From the NCBI GenBank assembly GCA_903932705.1, contig CAIZHC010000087.1, positions 1 through 6,949 on the forward strand: a stretch of DNA of 6,949 nucleotides. Direction: 5' to 3'. Positions 6,413-6,949 of this stretch are shown here, piece by piece (positions within the stretch are counted from its first letter, which is position 1; each line of letters begins with the position of its first letter). The DNA is from an uncultured Actinomycetes bacterium (GTDB lineage Bacteria; Actinomycetota; Actinomycetes; Nanopelagicales; Nanopelagicaceae). Position numbers and translations under genes: made by a program. The notes under the pieces are model-generated. The model was not told where the DNA came from. It did no database searches and saw nothing but the letters and a program-made list of their open reading frames with translations.

Positions 6413-6949
6413 TTAGCTTCTTCTCTCTTCCCGTTCCCGCACCTTAATAGAAACCTCAACCGGGCTGCCTTCAAAACCAAATTCTTCACGGAGGCGACGT
6501 TCGATAAATCGGCGATAGCTCGGTTCGACCCATTCGCTAGAAAACACCACAAACTTTGGTGGCGCAATAGTTGCCTGAGTCGCGAAACGAATCTTCGGCT
6601 GTTTTCCACCTCGAACGGGAGGTGGGGTCGCGGCAACAAGAGCGCCAAGGAATGCATTGAGCTTAGATGTGGGAATTCGCTTCTCCCAACTTCGAAGCGC
6701 AGTTCTCAAGGCTGGCGCTAAACGATCACGGTGCCATCCAGTTTTTGCGGAGAGATTTACGCGTTGCGCCCACGGATAACGCTCAAGATTTCGCTCAAGT
6801 TCCTTATCCAGTTGTTCGCGTCGTTCATCATCCACGACATCCCATTTATTCATCACAAGCACCATCGCGCGACCAGCCTCTTCGGCCATAGTCACGATGC
6901 GAAGGTCTTGTTCAGTTAAAGGCAGCGATGCATCAATCACGATAACTGC
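6413..6949 (-). CDS. der: GTPase Der (EngA), C-terminal 178 residues, cut by window edge
   Basis: Der is a GTPase with two tandem G domains and a C-terminal KH-like domain that works in 50S ribosomal subunit assembly. Only the end of the second G domain and the KH-like domain are in the window; the frame runs in from base 6949. Visible pieces, numbered from the edge, are [18 protein letters not shown] at 1-18, the G4 motif NKWD at 34-37, the G5 motif SAKTG, and a KH-like domain ending in [32 protein letters not shown]. The last residues are ERRS before TAA. GTG 6940 opens no new gene; it is an internal codon. The gene abuts the phosphatidyltransferase gene without a spacer. Confidence 0.96.
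   Translation of the reverse strand, partial: AVIVIDASLPLTEQDLRIVTMAEEAGRAMVLVMNKWDVVDDERREQLDKELERNLERYPWAQRVNLSAKTGWHRDRLAPALRTALRSWEKRIPTSKLNAFLGALVAATPPPVRGGKQPKIRFATQATIAPPKFVVFSSEWVEPSYRRFIERRLREEFGFEGSPVEVSIKVREREERRS

Overview
The window is a compact run of eight genes plus one gene fragment at the left edge, all read from the minus strand. It looks like a small-genome actinobacterium. The gene order gcvH, GarA-type FHA protein, FtsR-type MerR regulator, DUF151 nuclease-like protein, second MerR regulator, gcvP matches the order I recall for Mycobacterium tuberculosis Rv1826-Rv1832. The proteins are clearly actinobacterial, but base composition is moderate (near half GC by eye) and genes abut or overlap by 0-8 nt. 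This suggests a streamlined aquatic lineage such as the freshwater acI group (Nanopelagicales). That placement is inference, not a database result.

Layout in the direction of transcription (right to left). The 3' part of der (ribosome-assembly GTPase, 6413-6949) is followed with no gap by a CDP-alcohol phosphatidyltransferase (5843-6412), which overlaps gcvH (5473-5850) by 8 nt. An 83-nt gap with a plausible promoter and a small inverted repeat precedes the FHA gene garA (4928-5389). garA shares one base with ftsR (4215-4928), which is followed 8 nt later by the DUF151/BFN gene (3739-4206). A 126-nt gap with another possible promoter precedes the second MerR gene (3109-3612). Then comes gcvP (207-3059), whose stop codon overlaps the start of a CBM9-like gene running off the left edge (1-207).

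How the genes fit together: gcvH and gcvP encode two of the four glycine cleavage proteins, a source of one-carbon units and NADH. gcvT and the dihydrolipoamide dehydrogenase gene are not in the window. Between them lies a regulatory block. It holds an FHA phospho-switch of the GarA/OdhI kind (in relatives it controls 2-oxoglutarate and glutamate flux) and two MerR-type regulators whose relatives act on cell division genes. The locus therefore places glycine/one-carbon metabolism beside nitrogen-carbon balance and division control.

The genes themselves belong to known families. The least explained signals are non-coding in character: three consecutive stem-loops at the gcvP/CBM9 junction (139-208), one with 11-base arms; a perfect 20-bp palindrome inside gcvP (1596-1615); a hairpin that could hide the gcvP ribosome binding site; and inverted repeats in both regulatory gaps. 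I saw no RNA gene, mobile element, CRISPR array or clear intrinsic terminator.
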